From the IMG/VR virus record IMGVR_UViG_3300036766_000322, positions 1 through 38,366 of that record: a stretch of DNA of 38,366 nucleotides, one strand, 5' to 3'. Below the pieces are notes generated by a model. The model worked only from the letters and a program-made list of their open reading frames with translations, did not search any database and was not told the origin of the DNA. Made by a program: the position numbers and the translations under genes. This DNA comes from a virus. This document shows, piece after piece, positions 37,416-38,366 of the stretch (its first letter is position 1; each line of letters begins with the position of its first letter).

Positions 37416-37762
37416 AAGTAGGAGAAGGCTACAGACACGGGGATTGCGGATTGTTTGTGATAGGGAAACTGCCAGAAGGATTGAAGGCATCAAAAGGTAG
37501 AGTGCTAATGACAGGTAGCGGAGGCAATGACCACGGCTTCATCGGAGAGGGGACATTTTACCCTCACTCCGGGCGCACAAGGGATTATATCGTTGTTGGT
37601 TATCTGGTAGCAAAAAAAGGTGTTAAACTCGCACATGTTGAACACGGCGAAGGGAAGCAAGACAAGAAGGGCTTGAAATATGCACCCATAGTAAATGGGA
37701 TATATCAAGTGAGGAATCAGACTGAAAAACGCCATGAAGCGATGGATAAGGTGGTGGACTAA
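37412..37762 (+). CDS. Conserved-type phage protein (GYRHGDCGLF..., 116 aa)
   Basis: GEGYRHGDCGLFVIGKLPEG, MTGSGGNDHGF and LAHVEHGEG with a final YQVRNQTEKRHE follow a pattern seen in many phage proteins of unknown function. ATG after AAGGAGGGTGT. The stop overlaps the LRR gene start (TAATG). Confidence 0.7.
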   Translation: MKVGEGYRHGDCGLFVIGKLPEGLKASKGRVLMTGSGGNDHGFIGEGTFYPHSGRTRDYIVVGYLVAKKGVKLAHVEHGEGKQDKKGLKYAPIVNGIYQVRNQTEKRHEAMDKVVD

Positions 37763-38366
37763 TGGAAAAGAAAATATATAGCGGAAATATATCCATCAAA
37801 AACGAAAAAGAATGGGTAAATTTTACAAAAAAATACAACGGTATTAGCGGCTCTCTCTACATGAACGGCATGACTGGAGTTACAAGCGTTACATTCGCAG
37901 AGGGCATGACGATTAGCGGCTCTCTCTACATGAACGGCATGACTGGAGTTACAAGCGTTACATTCGCAGAGGGCATGACGATTAGCGGCTCTCTCAACAT
38001 GAAGGGCATGACTGGAGTTACAAGCGTTACATTCACAGAGGGCATGACGATTAGCGGCTATCTCGACATGAACGGCATGACTGGAGTTACAAGCGTTACA
38101 TTCACAGAGGGCATGACGATTAGCGGCTATCTCGACATGAACGGCATGACTGGAGTTACAAGCGTTACATTCGCAGAGGGCTTTAAGTGCGGCTATCTCG
38201 ACATGAACGGCATGACTGGAGTTACAAGCGTTACATTCGCAGAGGGCATGACGATTAGCGGCTCTCTCTACATGAACGGCATGACTGGAGTTACAAGCGT
38301 TACATTCACAGAGGGCTTTAAGTGCGGCTATCTCGACATGAACGGCATGACTGGAGTTACAAGCGT
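37762..38366 (+). CDS. LRR repeat protein, 5' part (continues at base 1)
   Basis: ATG overlaps the previous TAA (TAATG) behind GGTGGTGG. A 33-residue N-terminal part (MEKKIYSGNISIKNEKEWVN...) leads into repeats of 22-23 residues. Seven full units lie here, and the window ends inside the eighth. The last 26 bases equal the first 26 of the window, and joining there keeps the frame, giving about 12 repeats and 449 aa. The true repeat number may differ because assemblies collapse such arrays. No signal peptide. Confidence 0.75.
   Translation, partial: MEKKIYSGNISIKNEKEWVNFTKKYNGISGSLYMNGMTGVTSVTFAEGMTISGSLYMNGMTGVTSVTFAEGMTISGSLNMKGMTGVTSVTFTEGMTISGYLDMNGMTGVTSVTFTEGMTISGYLDMNGMTGVTSVTFAEGFKCGYLDMNGMTGVTSVTFAEGMTISGSLYMNGMTGVTSVTFTEGFKCGYLDMNGMTGVTS
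37861..38366 (+). repeat. 66/69-bp tandem LRR-coding repeats, 5' block
   Basis: Seven complete units plus a partial one, in order A-MTIS-SLY, A-MTIS-SLN, T-MTIS-YLD, T-MTIS-YLD, A-FKC-YLD, A-MTIS-SLY, T-FKC-YLD. Outside these cassette positions the DNA is essentially identical (one N-to-K change at 38004). Confidence 0.97.

Noticed and set aside
37861-38366. Repeat array as a CRISPR
   Set aside because: Units are contiguous, in frame and protein-coding with no unique spacers.

Overview
The window looks like the near-complete genome of a short-tailed, P22-type (podovirus-like) dsDNA bacteriophage. The evidence is a full leftward module of terminase, portal, scaffold, P22-fold coat, gp4-like adaptor, gp10-like beta-propeller and large ejection-type proteins, together with phage replication and recombination genes and many tiny overlapping ORFs with strong AGGAGG ribosome sites. 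No integrase, repressor or tail-sheath gene was recognised. Both ends lie inside the same 66/69-bp tandem repeat, share 26 identical bases, and join in frame into one 449-codon ORF, so the molecule is probably circular or circularly permuted. The host is probably a diderm (Gram-negative) bacterium, because an O-antigen ligase-like protein and two Sec-type signal peptides are encoded. The host genus cannot be told from the sequence.

Layout. (1) 37.3-38.4 kb continuing through 0-4.55 kb, rightward: a leucine-rich-repeat (LRR) protein with shuffled repeat modules, a gp2.5-like ssDNA-binding protein, a PD-(D/E)XK exonuclease and small accessory genes, closed by a 12-bp-stem hairpin at 4.6 kb. (2) 24.8-4.6 kb, leftward late operon of about 20 kb: TerS, small genes, TerL, portal, scaffold, coat, a secreted-type surface protein, an O-antigen ligase-like membrane protein, adaptor, propeller, a fibre-like protein with a signal peptide, internal or ejection proteins with a PAPS-reductase-family gene between them, then the lysis cassette (membrane protein, M15 peptidase, holin-like protein, papain-fold hydrolase). 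(3) 25.6-25.0 kb, leftward: a DUF559 endonuclease under its own promoter. (4) 25.9-29.6 kb, rightward: a string of about 16 small accessory genes, including a ribbon-helix-helix protein and an Imm5-like protein carrying a 9-bp (Tyr-Ala-Ala) tandem repeat. (5) 33.7-29.7 kb, leftward: a DNA methyltransferase, HNH endonuclease, replication initiator with a (Lys-Asp)n linker, a second replication protein and a VRR-NUC nuclease. (6) 33.75-37.2 kb, rightward: winged-helix protein, zinc ribbons, HNH-like protein, metallopeptidase-like protein, a DUF7220-like gene broken by one ochre codon, and a second DNA methyltransferase.

Most notable. Seven putative promoters on both strands have exactly or nearly the same geometry: a -35 box, a 17-nt spacer, a -10 box, 6-7 nt, then the start codon. 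That places the transcription start on the initiation codon and implies leaderless mRNAs, in a genome whose internal genes otherwise use very strong Shine-Dalgarno sites. Other points are combinatorially shuffled LRR modules, in-frame tandem repeats in four genes, identical 18-bp ribosome-site linkers at three successive gene junctions, two virion-module proteins with signal peptides, and an O-antigen ligase-like gene inside the head operon.
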